NCBI RefSeq assembly: GCF_006152115.1
Contig: NZ_VDFU01000021.1
Location: 1 to 35,856, forward strand
From: Rubellimicrobium rubrum
GTDB lineage: Bacteria; Pseudomonadota; Alphaproteobacteria; Rhodobacterales; Rhodobacteraceae
Direction of reading: 5' to 3'
Length of the DNA stretch: 35,856 nt
The position numbers were made by a program, and so were the translations under genes. Below the pieces are notes generated by a model. The model was not told the origin of the DNA, did no database searches, and worked only from the letters and a program-made list of their open reading frames with translations. Of this stretch, positions 10,554 through 18,765 are shown in pieces. Numbering within the stretch: the first letter of the stretch is position 1; each line of letters begins with the position of its first letter.

Positions 10554-11248
10554 CGCCTTGGCTGGACCCGGAGGAGTGGACGGCGCTCCTGCTGTCACTG
10601 CGGGTGTCGCTGGTTGCCACCTTGGCAAGCCTGCCGCTCGCCCTTCTGTCCGCTCAGGCGCTGGCGCGCTGGCGCTTTCCCGGGCGCGGGCTCCTCAATG
10701 TCCTGATCCACATGCCCCTGGTGATGCCGCCCGTGGTGACCGGCTATCTCCTCCTCGTCACCTTCGGCACCCGAGGTCCGATAGGCATGCTCCTTCAGGA
10801 TTGCTGCGGCATCGTCTTCGCGTTCCGCTGGACCGGCGCCGCGCTGGCGGCCGGGGTCATGGCCTTTCCGCTGATGGTGCGGCCCATCTGGCTGTCCATT
10901 GAGGCCGTTGCCATTCACCTCGAGGAGTCCGCCGCAGACCTGGGGGCCCGGCCGCTTTGGGTGTTCCTGACAGTTACCCTGCCGCTGGCCTTGCCGGGCC
11001 TTGTCGCGGGCGCGGTGCTGGGCTTTGCCCGCGCCATGGGAGAGTTCGGGGCCACGATCACCTTTGTCTCCAGCATCCCCGGCGAGACGCAAACGCTGCC
11101 CTCGGCCATCCATGCCTTTCTCCAGGTTCCGGGCGGGGAGCGCGCGGCCATTCGGTTGGTGCTCGTGTCCATCGCAGTGTCGGGCGCTGCGATCGTGCTG
11201 TCGGAGGTCCTGGGTCGCGCCGTGGCGGGACGGGTAACCGGACGCTAG
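10550..11248 (+). CDS. modB: ModB, molybdate ABC transporter permease (apparent CTG start)
   Basis: This inner-membrane permease has about five or six hydrophobic segments and the EAA-type loop that contacts the ATPase (LEESAADLGARPLWVFLTVTLPLALPG). FARAMGEFGATITFVSSIPGETQT is highly typical of ModB. The first conventional in-frame start is a GTG at 10604, but the conserved N-terminus (LDPEEWTALLLSLR, like the DPEWQAVLLSLK of E. coli ModB) lies before it, where no ATG, GTG or TTG exists. A CTG at 10550 overlaps the modA stop as CTGA; a second CTG is at 10562. With the CTG at 10550 the protein is 232 residues. No modC follows; the stop is shared with the convergent gene in a CTAG. Confidence 0.9.
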   Translation: MTPWLDPEEWTALLLSLRVSLVATLASLPLALLSAQALARWRFPGRGLLNVLIHMPLVMPPVVTGYLLLVTFGTRGPIGMLLQDCCGIVFAFRWTGAALAAGVMAFPLMVRPIWLSIEAVAIHLEESAADLGARPLWVFLTVTLPLALPGLVAGAVLGFARAMGEFGATITFVSSIPGETQTLPSAIHAFLQVPGGERAAIRLVLVSIAVSGAAIVLSEVLGRAVAGRVTGR

Positions 11249-12369
11249 ACCCAGGCCCGGAGCCGTCCAGCCAGTTCCCCCAGGGAGGCCACAACCCCAT
11301 CCCCGGGCGTTCCCCCCCGCCAGGGATCCGCAAGCGTCGTGACCCAGTCCTCGGCCGGCTCGACGGCACGGCCACCCCCCCGGCGCTCCCAACGGAGCCC
11401 ACGCAGCACCGCCTGCGCATCCGACGGCAACCGGTCCGGCGCGTCCTGCCTGGCCAGGGCTCCCCAGAGCCGGGTCCAGCATCGCCCGACCGCCCATGGG
11501 TTGTAGCCGCCTCCGCCCAGCAGCATCAGCCGTGACGCGAGGGGTCTGAGTCCGTTCAGTACCCCCAAATGCGCGTTGTTCGACAGCGCCATTCGGGACT
11601 GCGGATCCTCCAGAACTCCGTCCGAGCCCGCTTGCAGCACGATCGCGTCAGGCCGGAACGCCGCTACGGCGGGCAGGATCAGTCTGTCACGCACCAGCGC
11701 CATGTCGTCGTCGTGGAAGCCGCGCGGAACCGGCAAGTTGAAGACATTGCCCAGCCCCCTATCCGTGATCGCTCCGGTCCGAGGCCATCGGTCCGCCTCA
11801 TGGACCGAGACGAGGAGGGTATCGGAGTCGTCGCGAAAGCCATGCTCCACGCCGTCGCAATGATGCGCGTCGATGTCCACATAGGCCACCCGCCGCGCGC
11901 CCTGGGCCCTGAGGGCCAGGATCGCAAAGGCCGGGTCGTTCAGATAGCAGAACCCGTTGGCCCGGTCCGGAAAGGCGTGATGCGTGCCGCCGCCGGGGAC
12001 GTGGACCACGCCCCCGGCGGCCAGAATCTGGGCGGCCAGCATGACCCCTCCGACACCGGTTGCAGGACGCCTGTACATTTCGGGGAAGACGGGGTTGGAG
12101 GTGGTGCCCAGCCCGTGACGGGCGCGCGTTGCGTCGTCCACGACCTGCTGGGCCTCGGCCCGTTCCAGCGCCGCCACATAGCCGGGGGTGTGCCAGGCTG
12201 TCAGGGCAGCCGGCTTAGCGCGCGGGCTGGATCTGAACCGCTCGGGGGGCAGCCAGCCCAAGGCCCGCGCCAGATCCATGACCGTCGAGACGCGCGGGAT
12301 GCGCAAGGGATGCCAGGGGCCATAGCTCGACCCCCTATAGATCTCGGAGCCGATGAGGAGCGGCGTCAG
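11245..12369 (-). CDS. Histone-deacetylase-family (AcuC-like) amidohydrolase, apparent CTG start
   Basis: This protein has the zinc-dependent deacetylase fold. Visible are GGGTHHAFPDRANGFCYLND with the tandem active-site histidines, VAYVDIDAHHCDGVE with the zinc-binding DxH motif, and the C-terminal LLGGGGYN. Family knowledge: bacterial members deacetylate proteins, polyamines or acetyl-CoA synthetase; the substrate is not readable here. The conserved beginning (IGSEIYRGSSYG, then HPLRIPR) lies upstream of the first conventional start (TTG at 12306). In that stretch there is no ATG, GTG or TTG, but a CTG at 12369 overlaps the upstream TGA as CTGA, giving 374 residues. It follows the GPx-like gene in the same operon. 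Confidence 0.88.
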   Translation of the reverse strand: MTPLLIGSEIYRGSSYGPWHPLRIPRVSTVMDLARALGWLPPERFRSSPRAKPAALTAWHTPGYVAALERAEAQQVVDDATRARHGLGTTSNPVFPEMYRRPATGVGGVMLAAQILAAGGVVHVPGGGTHHAFPDRANGFCYLNDPAFAILALRAQGARRVAYVDIDAHHCDGVEHGFRDDSDTLLVSVHEADRWPRTGAITDRGLGNVFNLPVPRGFHDDDMALVRDRLILPAVAAFRPDAIVLQAGSDGVLEDPQSRMALSNNAHLGVLNGLRPLASRLMLLGGGGYNPWAVGRCWTRLWGALARQDAPDRLPSDAQAVLRGLRWERRGGGRAVEPAEDWVTTLADPWRGGTPGDGVVASLGELAGRLRAWV

Positions 12370-12920
12370 GACCGTAGCGCCGCCTCGACGGCTTGGGTGA
12401 TGGCAGGCCCGGTCGGCGCCTCACCCGAACCCCATGAGCCCAGAACCTTGCCGTCCGCACCGATCAGGACCTTGTTGAAGTTCCACTGCGGTTCAAAACC
12501 TTGCGTGTCGCGCAGCCAGGCGAAGAAGGGATGTGCACCCTCGCCCCGGACCGGGGTGATCCCTGTCATCGGCAGGTCGAGGTCATAGTTCAATTCGCAA
12601 AAATCCTTGACCTCGGCATCGGACGCCAGCTCCTGCCTGAAATCGTCCGACGGCACCGCGACAACCACGAGCCCCCGGTCCCTGTAGCTGTCGTACAGCG
12701 CCTGCAGGTCCGCATACTGGGGAGTATAGCCGCACAGGGAGGCGGTGTTCGCGATAAGGACAGGGTGACCGACCCAATCCCCAAAGCCGATCTGTCCGCC
12801 ATCGATCGAGTTGAACCGGAACTGCTGCAACTGCGCCTCCTCCGGGGTGGCGGCCTCGATCGCTGCCGAGGGCAGGATGGCCACGAAAGCGAGAGCCAGG
12901 GTCATTGCGAGGTACTGCAT
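12366..12920 (-). CDS. Exported glutathione-peroxidase-family protein
   Basis: This 184-residue protein has a signal peptide (residues 1 to about 23) and a thioredoxin-fold GPx domain. The peroxidatic cysteine is C63 in NTASLCGYTPQY, and the Trp/Asn part of the GPx tetrad is in WNFNKVLIG. The usual NQF segment with the catalytic glutamine reads SDDF here, so the tetrad is altered. A second cysteine (VKDFCELNYD) may act as resolving residue, which would make it thioredoxin- rather than glutathione-dependent. The start at 12920 has GGGGAG six bases upstream. It overlaps the deacetylase-like gene by CTGA. Confidence 0.85.
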   Translation of the reverse strand: MQYLAMTLALAFVAILPSAAIEAATPEEAQLQQFRFNSIDGGQIGFGDWVGHPVLIANTASLCGYTPQYADLQALYDSYRDRGLVVVAVPSDDFRQELASDAEVKDFCELNYDLDLPMTGITPVRGEGAHPFFAWLRDTQGFEPQWNFNKVLIGADGKVLGSWGSGEAPTGPAITQAVEAALRS

Positions 12921-13104
12921 AGGCGACTCCCCTTCATCCCAGCGGACGATAGCGCCCCCCGCACGCAGGTCCATCACACGATTGCGAGACGCATCGGGCG
13001 GCGATGCAACGCCTGTCGATCAGGCTTCCATCGCGACGTCCCAGACGGTTGCGGTCGGCGAACCCGTGCTTATCTTGGCAAAGTCAGCTGAGGAAAACGG
13101 GGCC

Positions 13105-13515
13105 ATGGTCCGCTACAGCCTTTCATGCGCGGACGGCCACAGCTTCGAAAGCTGGTTCGGGTCCGCGTCCGCCTTCGACGACCTTGCCAAGCGCGGGCTC
13201 CTGTCCTGCGCCGAATGCGGCTCGTCCAAGGTGGAGAAGGCGCTGATGGCGCCTGCCGTGTCCACCGCGCCCAAGGACCTGACCAAGCCTAGCGACCCTC
13301 GGGAGGCCATGCTTGCCGCCATGCGTCGTCAGGTCGAGGAAAACTCGGACTATGTGGGCCTGAGCTTCGCCGCCGAGGCGCGGGCGATGCACGAAGGCAC
13401 CAAGCCCGAGCGGTCGATCTGGGGCGAGGCCAAGCCAGAAGAGGCCAAGGCGTTGATCGAGGAGGGCATCCGGGTGGCCCCCCTCCCCTTCATTCCCAAG
13501 CGCAGCGCCAACTAG
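13105..13515 (+). CDS. DUF1178 family protein
   Basis: This 136-residue protein starts MVRYSLSCADGHSFESWFGSA and carries CAECGSSKVEKALMAP. The C8 plus CxxC pattern suggests a small zinc-ribbon-like N-terminal part resembling FmdB-type regulators. The C-terminus has NSDYVGLSFAAEARAMHEG and ends in PLPFIPK, features typical of DUF1178 proteins in Rhodobacterales and Rhizobiales. Function is unknown. The ATG at 13105 is the start consistent with the family. It lies 181 bp upstream of lysC on the same strand. Confidence 0.88.
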   Translation: MVRYSLSCADGHSFESWFGSASAFDDLAKRGLLSCAECGSSKVEKALMAPAVSTAPKDLTKPSDPREAMLAAMRRQVEENSDYVGLSFAAEARAMHEGTKPERSIWGEAKPEEAKALIEEGIRVAPLPFIPKRSAN

Positions 13516-13696
13516 GGTGCCGGAGAGATCAGCTTTGTCCCGGGCTTCGAGACCGGGACGAAGCGGTGGCTCGGGAGCCCGGATGGGTTGATCCCCTCTC
13601 TCCCCGACAAAGACCGAAGCCGGGCGGCCTGCGCGACCCGCATTGCCCCTGCGGCGCGGCGCGATTATGAGGGCGCCCGGAACTCTGGGGACCCGT
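13516..13696 (+). promoter_or_regulatory. Structured-looking leader region of lysC
   Basis: This 181-bp stretch has several complementary segments. GTCCCGG (13537-13543) pairs with CCGGGAC (13553-13559). CTTTGTC (13533-13539) pairs perfectly with GACAAAG (13606-13612) and shares three bases with the first helix, so the two exclude one another. GGAGAG (13522-13527) can pair with CTCTCC (13598-13603). It does not resemble the lysine riboswitch as I know it. No lysine- or threonine-rich leader peptide is obvious. Confidence 0.35.
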
Positions 13697-14935
13697 ATGT
13701 CCATCCTTGTCATGAAGTTTGGCGGCACATCGGTCGCCAATGTGGATCGCATTGCGCGCGCGGCCAAGCGCGCCGCTGTCGAGGTGGCCAAGGGCCACGA
13801 CGTCATCGTCATCGTATCCGCGATGGCCGGCGAGACGAACAAGCTCGTGGGCTGGGTTCAGGACACTTCGCCCCTCTACGACGCGCGCGAGTACGATGCC
13901 GTCACCTCCTCGGGCGAGAACGTGACGGCGGGCCTCATGGCGCTGCGGCTGCAGGAGATGGATATCCCCGCCCGCTCCTGGCAGGGCTGGCAGGTGCCGC
14001 TCCTGACCACCTCGGCCCATGGCTCCGCCCGGATCGAGGCGATTCCGACCGAGAACATCCTGCGCAAGTTCGACGAAGGCATGAAGGTCGCTGTGGTCGC
14101 GGGCTTCCAGGGCATCAGCCCGGAAGGGCGGATCACCACCCTGGGCCGCGGCGGATCGGACACCACCGCCGTGGCCTTTGCCGCCGCCTTCGATGCCGTG
14201 CGCTGCGACATCTACACGGACGTGGACGGGGTCTACACCACCGACCCCCGCATCTGTGCCAAGGCCCGCAAGCTCGACCGCATCGCCTTCGAGGAAATGC
14301 TGGAGTTGGCCTCGCTTGGCGCCAAGGTGCTCCAGACCCGCTCGGTTGAGTTGGCGATGCGCTACAAGGTGAAGCTGCGGGTGCTATCCAGCTTCGAGGA
14401 ACAGACCGACGAGGCGGGAACCCTCGTCTGCGACGAGGAGGACATCATGGAGTCGAACGCGGTCGCCGGCGTGGCCTATAGCCGGGACGAGGCCAAGCTC
14501 ACGCTAATGGCGGTGGCCGATCGTCCGGGTATCGCCGCCGCGATCTTCGGGCCCCTGGCCGAGGCCGGGGTGAACGTGGACATGATCGTTCAGAACATCT
14601 CTGAAGGTGGCCGCACCGACATGACCTTCTCCTGCCCCAACGACCAGGTCCTGCGGGCGCAGCATGCGATGGACGAGGCCAAGGCCCGTGGCGACATCGG
14701 CTTCGACGACCTCGTGGTGGACCAGGGCGTGGCCAAGGTTTCGGTGGTAGGCATCGGGATGCGCTCGCATGCGGGCGTCGCCGCGCAGATGTTCAAGGCG
14801 CTCGCCGCCGAGAACGTCAACATCAAGGTCATCACAACCTCCGAGATAAAAATTTCCGTGCTGATCGACCGGAAATACATGGAACTGGCCGTGCAGGCGC
14901 TCCATGATGCATTCGGCTTGGAAAAGGCCGCCTGA
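13697..14935 (+). CDS. lysC: Aspartate kinase
   Basis: This 412-residue enzyme phosphorylates aspartate, the first step toward lysine, threonine, methionine and diaminopimelate. The kinase signature KFGGTSV is at 7-13, followed by SSGENVTAGLMA, GRGGSDTTAVA and YTDVDGVYTTDPR. Two C-terminal ACT domains (from about residue 265) carry the allosteric site, with DRPGIAAAIFGPLAEAGVNVDMIVQN and GVAAQMFKALAAENVNIKVITTSE. Length and domain order are those of the monofunctional alphaproteobacterial enzyme. The true start is the ATG at 13697 (MSILVMKFGG). ptsP follows 39 bp downstream. Confidence 0.96.
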   Translation: MSILVMKFGGTSVANVDRIARAAKRAAVEVAKGHDVIVIVSAMAGETNKLVGWVQDTSPLYDAREYDAVTSSGENVTAGLMALRLQEMDIPARSWQGWQVPLLTTSAHGSARIEAIPTENILRKFDEGMKVAVVAGFQGISPEGRITTLGRGGSDTTAVAFAAAFDAVRCDIYTDVDGVYTTDPRICAKARKLDRIAFEEMLELASLGAKVLQTRSVELAMRYKVKLRVLSSFEEQTDEAGTLVCDEEDIMESNAVAGVAYSRDEAKLTLMAVADRPGIAAAIFGPLAEAGVNVDMIVQNISEGGRTDMTFSCPNDQVLRAQHAMDEAKARGDIGFDDLVVDQGVAKVSVVGIGMRSHAGVAAQMFKALAAENVNIKVITTSEIKISVLIDRKYMELAVQALHDAFGLEKAA

Positions 14936-14974
14936 TAGGCACACGCGACGGGGATTTCCCCGAGAGGACAAGGT

Positions 14975-17221
14975 ATGCCCGACCGGACCGAGAGCGAGAG
15001 CCGCAAGCTCTTGGGACGCCTGAGCGCGGTCATGGCCGCCACGAGCGTCGGCCAGACCCGCCTTGACCGGATCGTGCGGCTCATCGCCGACTCGATGGGC
15101 TGCGAGGTTTGCTCGATCTATCTTTTCCGGGATGCGGAAACCTTGGAGCTCTGCGCCACAGTCGGCTTGCAGCCCGAGGCCGTGCACCAGACCCGGATGC
15201 GGCTGGGCGAAGGGCTCGTGGGACGGACCGCCCGCGACCGCACGGTGATCAACACGGCCAACGCCCCGGCCGAGCGCGGCTTCCGATACATGCCCGAAAC
15301 GGGGGAAGAGCGCTTCTCCTCGTTCTGCGGGGTTCCCATCCAGCGCCTGGGCGAGGCCTTGGGCGTGCTCGTCGTGCAGTCCCGGTCGGCCCGCATCTAC
15401 ACGCCCGACGAGGTCTATGCCCTTGAGGTCGTGGCCATGGTGCTGGCCGAGATGACCGAACTGGGGGCCTTCAACGGCGCCGAGGGCGGCTTGTCGCCCC
15501 GTCACCAGCGTCCGATCACGTTCCGGGGGATGTCGGGCCAGGAAGGGGCCGTGGCTGGCCGGGTCTTCCTCCACGAGCCGCGCGTGGTGGTCACCAACCC
15601 CATCTCGGACGATCCGGACCGGGAATCGGCACGGCTGGCCGCGGCCATCGAAGCCTTGCGCGCTCAGGTGGACGAGTTGCTGGCCGGCACCGCTCCCGTG
15701 GACGGCGAAGAGGTTGCGGTTCTTGAAGCCTATCGGATGTTCGCGAACTCCCGCTCCTGGCTGCGGCGGATGGAGGACGACATCCGCTCGGGGCTGACGG
15801 CCGAGGCTGCCGTGGAGAAGGAGCAGTCCCATGCCCGGGCCCGCATGGGCCAGGCCAGCGACGCCTATCTGCGCGAGCGGCTCCATGACCTCGACGACCT
15901 GTCGAACCGCCTGCTTCGGATCCTGACGGGCCAAGGCAGCGACACCGGTGTCGCCATGCCGAGCGATCCTGTGCTCGTGGCACGGAACATCGGGCCGGGC
16001 GAGCTCCTGGAGTACGGCAAAGGTACGCTCAAGGGTATCGTGCTGGAGGAAGGCTCGGTCGGCTCCCATGCGGCCATCGTGGCGCGCGCCTGGGCCATCC
16101 CGCTGGTGATCCGGGCCGAGGGAGTCCTGACCGAAGCCCTGAACGGCGACCTCATGCTGGTGGACGGCGAACAGGGGGTCGCGCACTTGCGGCCCGACGA
16201 CACTGTGCGCAAGGCCTTTGAGGACAAGATCGCCATGCTGGCCCGCGCGCAGGAGCGCTATGCAGGCCTTCGCGACCTGCCCGCCCAAGCGCTCTGCGGC
16301 ACGGTGATCTCGCTCCACATGAACGCGGGTCTGATGGCGGACCTGCCCTCGCTTCCCAGTTCGGGCGCCGAGGGGGTGGGCCTGTTCCGGACCGAGTTGC
16401 AGTTCCTCGTCCGCAACCAGATGCCCAAGCGGGCCGAGTTGTCGGCGCTCTATGCGCGGGTCGTGGACGCGGCCAAGGGCAAGCGCGTGGCCTTTCGCAC
16501 CTTGGACATCGGATCCGACAAGGTGCTGAGCTACATGAAGCCCCAGGACGAGCCCAACCCCGCCATGGGCTGGCGCGCGATCCGGCTGGGGCTGGACAAG
16601 CCCGGCGTGCTGCGGATGCAGATCCAGGCGCTGATCCGCGCGGCCTCGGGACGGCACCTGACTGTCATGTTTCCCTTCATCGCCAACCCCGGCGAGTTCC
16701 GCCTCGCGCGGGCCGAGTTCAACAAGGCCATGGAGCGCGAGCGCATCTTGGGCCACCCCCTCCCCTCCGAGGTGGAGGTGGGCGCGATGCTGGAAACGCC
16801 GAGCCTCGCCTTTGCCTCCTACGCCTTCTTCCGCGAGGTGGACTTCCTGTCGGTAGGCGGCAACGACCTCAAGCAGTTCTTTTTCGCCGCCGACCGGGAG
16901 AACGAAAAGGTTCGGCGGCGCTACGACATGCTGGAGTCATCTTTCCTGGAACTTCTGTCCGGCATCGTCGGCCGCTGTGCCTCGGCCGGGACGCCGCTCA
17001 GCTTCTGCGGGGAGGACGCGGGACGGCCTGTGGAGGCCGTGGCCCTGGCGGCCATGGGCTTCCGTACGCTGTCGATGCGGCCAGCCTCCATCGGCCCGGT
17101 CAAAAGCCTGATCCGTCGGGTCAACCTGCAGGAGGCGCGCAAGGTGATCGACGACGCCCGCATCCGCGGCGACGAGTCGGTGCGCCCCGCGCTGACCGAC
17201 TGGCTGGCGCGACAGCCCTGA
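14975..17221 (+). CDS. ptsP: PtsP, GAF-domain phosphoenolpyruvate-protein phosphotransferase (EI-Ntr)
   Basis: This 748-residue protein has an N-terminal GAF domain (about 20-165) and a complete enzyme I: N-domain with the phosphorylated histidine H365 in GSVGSHAAIVARAWAIP, and a C-terminal PEP-binding barrel with GVGLFRTELQF, LDIGSDK, VEVGAMLETPS, SVGGNDL and the catalytic cysteine in LSFCGEDAG. Family knowledge: it starts the nitrogen phosphotransferase relay (EI-Ntr to NPr to EIIA-Ntr) that links carbon and nitrogen status. The lysC-ptsP order is common in alphaproteobacteria. A small hairpin (14949-14962) sits in the gap after lysC, before the GAGAGGACAAGG ribosome binding region. Confidence 0.95.
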   Translation: MPDRTESESRKLLGRLSAVMAATSVGQTRLDRIVRLIADSMGCEVCSIYLFRDAETLELCATVGLQPEAVHQTRMRLGEGLVGRTARDRTVINTANAPAERGFRYMPETGEERFSSFCGVPIQRLGEALGVLVVQSRSARIYTPDEVYALEVVAMVLAEMTELGAFNGAEGGLSPRHQRPITFRGMSGQEGAVAGRVFLHEPRVVVTNPISDDPDRESARLAAAIEALRAQVDELLAGTAPVDGEEVAVLEAYRMFANSRSWLRRMEDDIRSGLTAEAAVEKEQSHARARMGQASDAYLRERLHDLDDLSNRLLRILTGQGSDTGVAMPSDPVLVARNIGPGELLEYGKGTLKGIVLEEGSVGSHAAIVARAWAIPLVIRAEGVLTEALNGDLMLVDGEQGVAHLRPDDTVRKAFEDKIAMLARAQERYAGLRDLPAQALCGTVISLHMNAGLMADLPSLPSSGAEGVGLFRTELQFLVRNQMPKRAELSALYARVVDAAKGKRVAFRTLDIGSDKVLSYMKPQDEPNPAMGWRAIRLGLDKPGVLRMQIQALIRAASGRHLTVMFPFIANPGEFRLARAEFNKAMERERILGHPLPSEVEVGAMLETPSLAFASYAFFREVDFLSVGGNDLKQFFFAADRENEKVRRRYDMLESSFLELLSGIVGRCASAGTPLSFCGEDAGRPVEAVALAAMGFRTLSMRPASIGPVKSLIRRVNLQEARKVIDDARIRGDESVRPALTDWLARQP

Positions 17222-17235
17222 GGCCCTGCCTCAGG
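17217..17235. terminator. Hairpin spanning the stop codons of convergent ptsP and EcsC-like gene
   Basis: CCTGAGG (17217-17223) and CCTCAGG (17229-17235) form a 7-bp stem with a 5-nt loop. The ptsP TGA lies in one arm and the opposite gene's stop in the other. No T tract follows, so termination strength is doubtful. Confidence 0.35.
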
Positions 17236-18055
17236 CCTGCTTCACCGGGATCTCGCCCTCGGCCAGCACCTTGTGGAAATGGTCCAGCACCGGCCCTTCC
17301 CCATGGAGCCGCGCCAGGCGGCGAAGGCCGAAATGCACATGGGCCATCTCGACATAATAGTCGATAAAGGCCCAGTTGGTGCCCGCTCCCGCCGCCGCCC
17401 CGAGGATCGGTACGGCCTGGGAGGCGAGCTTTTGGCCAATCACCGCCCCAAAGCGGGGAGCCACCCGCGCCACCAACCGGTTGATCGCCGTTCCCGAAAG
17501 GGACAGACGCGCGCCGAGGAAGGACGTGTCAACCGCGTCGTCCGACTTGCTGGCCGCCCCTCCGGCACCGAACACGCGCAGGCATTCGACCCGGGTTTCC
17601 TCTGACAGGGGATCCTCGCCATGCAGCTCGGCCACGCCCTGCACGGCCCGGAAGATGATGGTGGTGGCAAGCGGCAGTTCCGCGAGCGCGGTGGCGAGCC
17701 CGCCCGCCCCGCCCATCGCGCCGGAGAAGGCAGCCAAGGCCTTGTGCGCCCGATCGCCCGTGACCCACGAGGCCCAAGCGACCAGTCGCCCCTCGCCCGT
17801 TCGGGTTCTAGCCGCTGCGTCGTAGCTTCGCAGCAACGCCGCCTGTGCGGCCTTGTCGATCTGGCTCCGGACCGGCTTGGGCAGGACCTTCAACCCATCC
17901 TCGACCGAGCCACCGATCAGGTTGACTGCCTTCATCAGGATGCCACCCGCCCCCTTCTGGCGGCGGGCAAGGACGGCAATCTCCTGCTTCTCGGCTTGGC
18001 CGAGCGGCAGGGGCGGGTTGTCGGGGTTCACTTCCCTGAGGTGCGGCTTGCTCAT
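17231..18055 (-). CDS. EcsC family protein
   Basis: This 274-residue protein resembles the EcsC family: an N-terminal polar part (LGQAEKQEIAVLARRQ), a middle with repeated Ala/Gly-rich helices (FSGAMGGAGGLATALAELPLATTIIFRAVQ), the ESLRVFGAGG-like segment ETRVECLRVFGAGG, and a C-terminal GAVIGQKLASQAVPILGAAAGAGTNWAFIDYYVEMAHVHFGLRRL stretch typical of the family. These helices may associate with the membrane. In Bacillus EcsC is encoded with an ABC exporter; here no transporter is nearby and the role is unknown. The start at 18055 (MSKPHLREV) is chosen from the protein sequence. Confidence 0.8.
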   Translation of the reverse strand: MSKPHLREVNPDNPPLPLGQAEKQEIAVLARRQKGAGGILMKAVNLIGGSVEDGLKVLPKPVRSQIDKAAQAALLRSYDAAARTRTGEGRLVAWASWVTGDRAHKALAAFSGAMGGAGGLATALAELPLATTIIFRAVQGVAELHGEDPLSEETRVECLRVFGAGGAASKSDDAVDTSFLGARLSLSGTAINRLVARVAPRFGAVIGQKLASQAVPILGAAAGAGTNWAFIDYYVEMAHVHFGLRRLARLHGEGPVLDHFHKVLAEGEIPVKQA

Positions 18056-18181
18056 GCCAGTGAGAATGGGGCATCGCCCACACCGTTTCAATGCGGCCCT
18101 GCCGATCCCTTGTGTCGGCCCGAGAGTTCAGCGTCGTTTCAAGCACCTGAATACGCCGCATCCTTGCGATACCCCAGAGGC

Positions 18182-18682
18182 TCAGGCCAGGGCGCGGATG
18201 ACCGGGCCGGTCACATCCTCCCAGGAGCCATCCCGCAGCTCGACCCCTAGGATGCGATCCGGGTTCGTGGGGGGCGGCATTTCGACCCCATGGAGCCTGC
18301 AAAAGCCGAAGCGCTGATAGTAGGGCAGATCCCCCACGAGCATGACCCGGCTCCACCCGCCCTCGCGGGCAAGGTCCAGGACACGAAGGATCAGCGCGGC
18401 ACCCAACCCCTCGCCCTGATGGGTGGGGTGCACCGCCACGGGCCCCAGCAGCAGCGCCCATCTGCGCCCCCCGGGGCTGTCGATCCGCACGGGCCAATTC
18501 CGGATCGCCCCGGCGAGTGAGCCGTCCGCGTCGCGCGCCACGAGGCACAGCGCTGCCACGGGCGCCACGCCGTCGCGGAGGCGATAGGAGGACAGCGCCT
18601 CACGCCCAGGCGCAAAGCACAGGTCCAGAAGCGCCTCGACTTCCCACCAGTCATCGGCCGTCTCCTCGGCGAGCCGGATCAT
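18182..18682 (-). CDS. GNAT N-acetyltransferase (YhbS-like)
   Basis: This 166-residue protein has the GNAT fold, with LLGPVAVHPTHQGEGLGAALILRVLD holding the acetyl-CoA-binding Q/RxxGxG/A loop (QGEGLG). A YYQRFGFCRL segment near the end is typical of the YhbS subgroup. The substrate is unknown. The start at 18682 (MIRLAEETADDWWEVE) fits the family beginning; the open frame continues upstream over the divergent promoter region without support. It lies 126 bp downstream of the EcsC-like gene on the same strand and is divergent from the flavin reductase-like gene. Confidence 0.88.
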   Translation of the reverse strand: MIRLAEETADDWWEVEALLDLCFAPGREALSSYRLRDGVAPVAALCLVARDADGSLAGAIRNWPVRIDSPGGRRWALLLGPVAVHPTHQGEGLGAALILRVLDLAREGGWSRVMLVGDLPYYQRFGFCRLHGVEMPPPTNPDRILGVELRDGSWEDVTGPVIRALA

Positions 18683-18765
18683 GTGCTTTCCTCGACTCCC
18701 CTGGGCCTGCAGGCGCGCCGCCCCTATCATGGCAGGAGCCCCAGTCAATGCAGGGAACGCATCGG

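Noticed and set aside
14504-16756. 750-codon minus-strand frame opposite lysC and ptsP
   Set aside because: It is a shadow of codon bias in ptsP; the plus-strand product is unmistakable.
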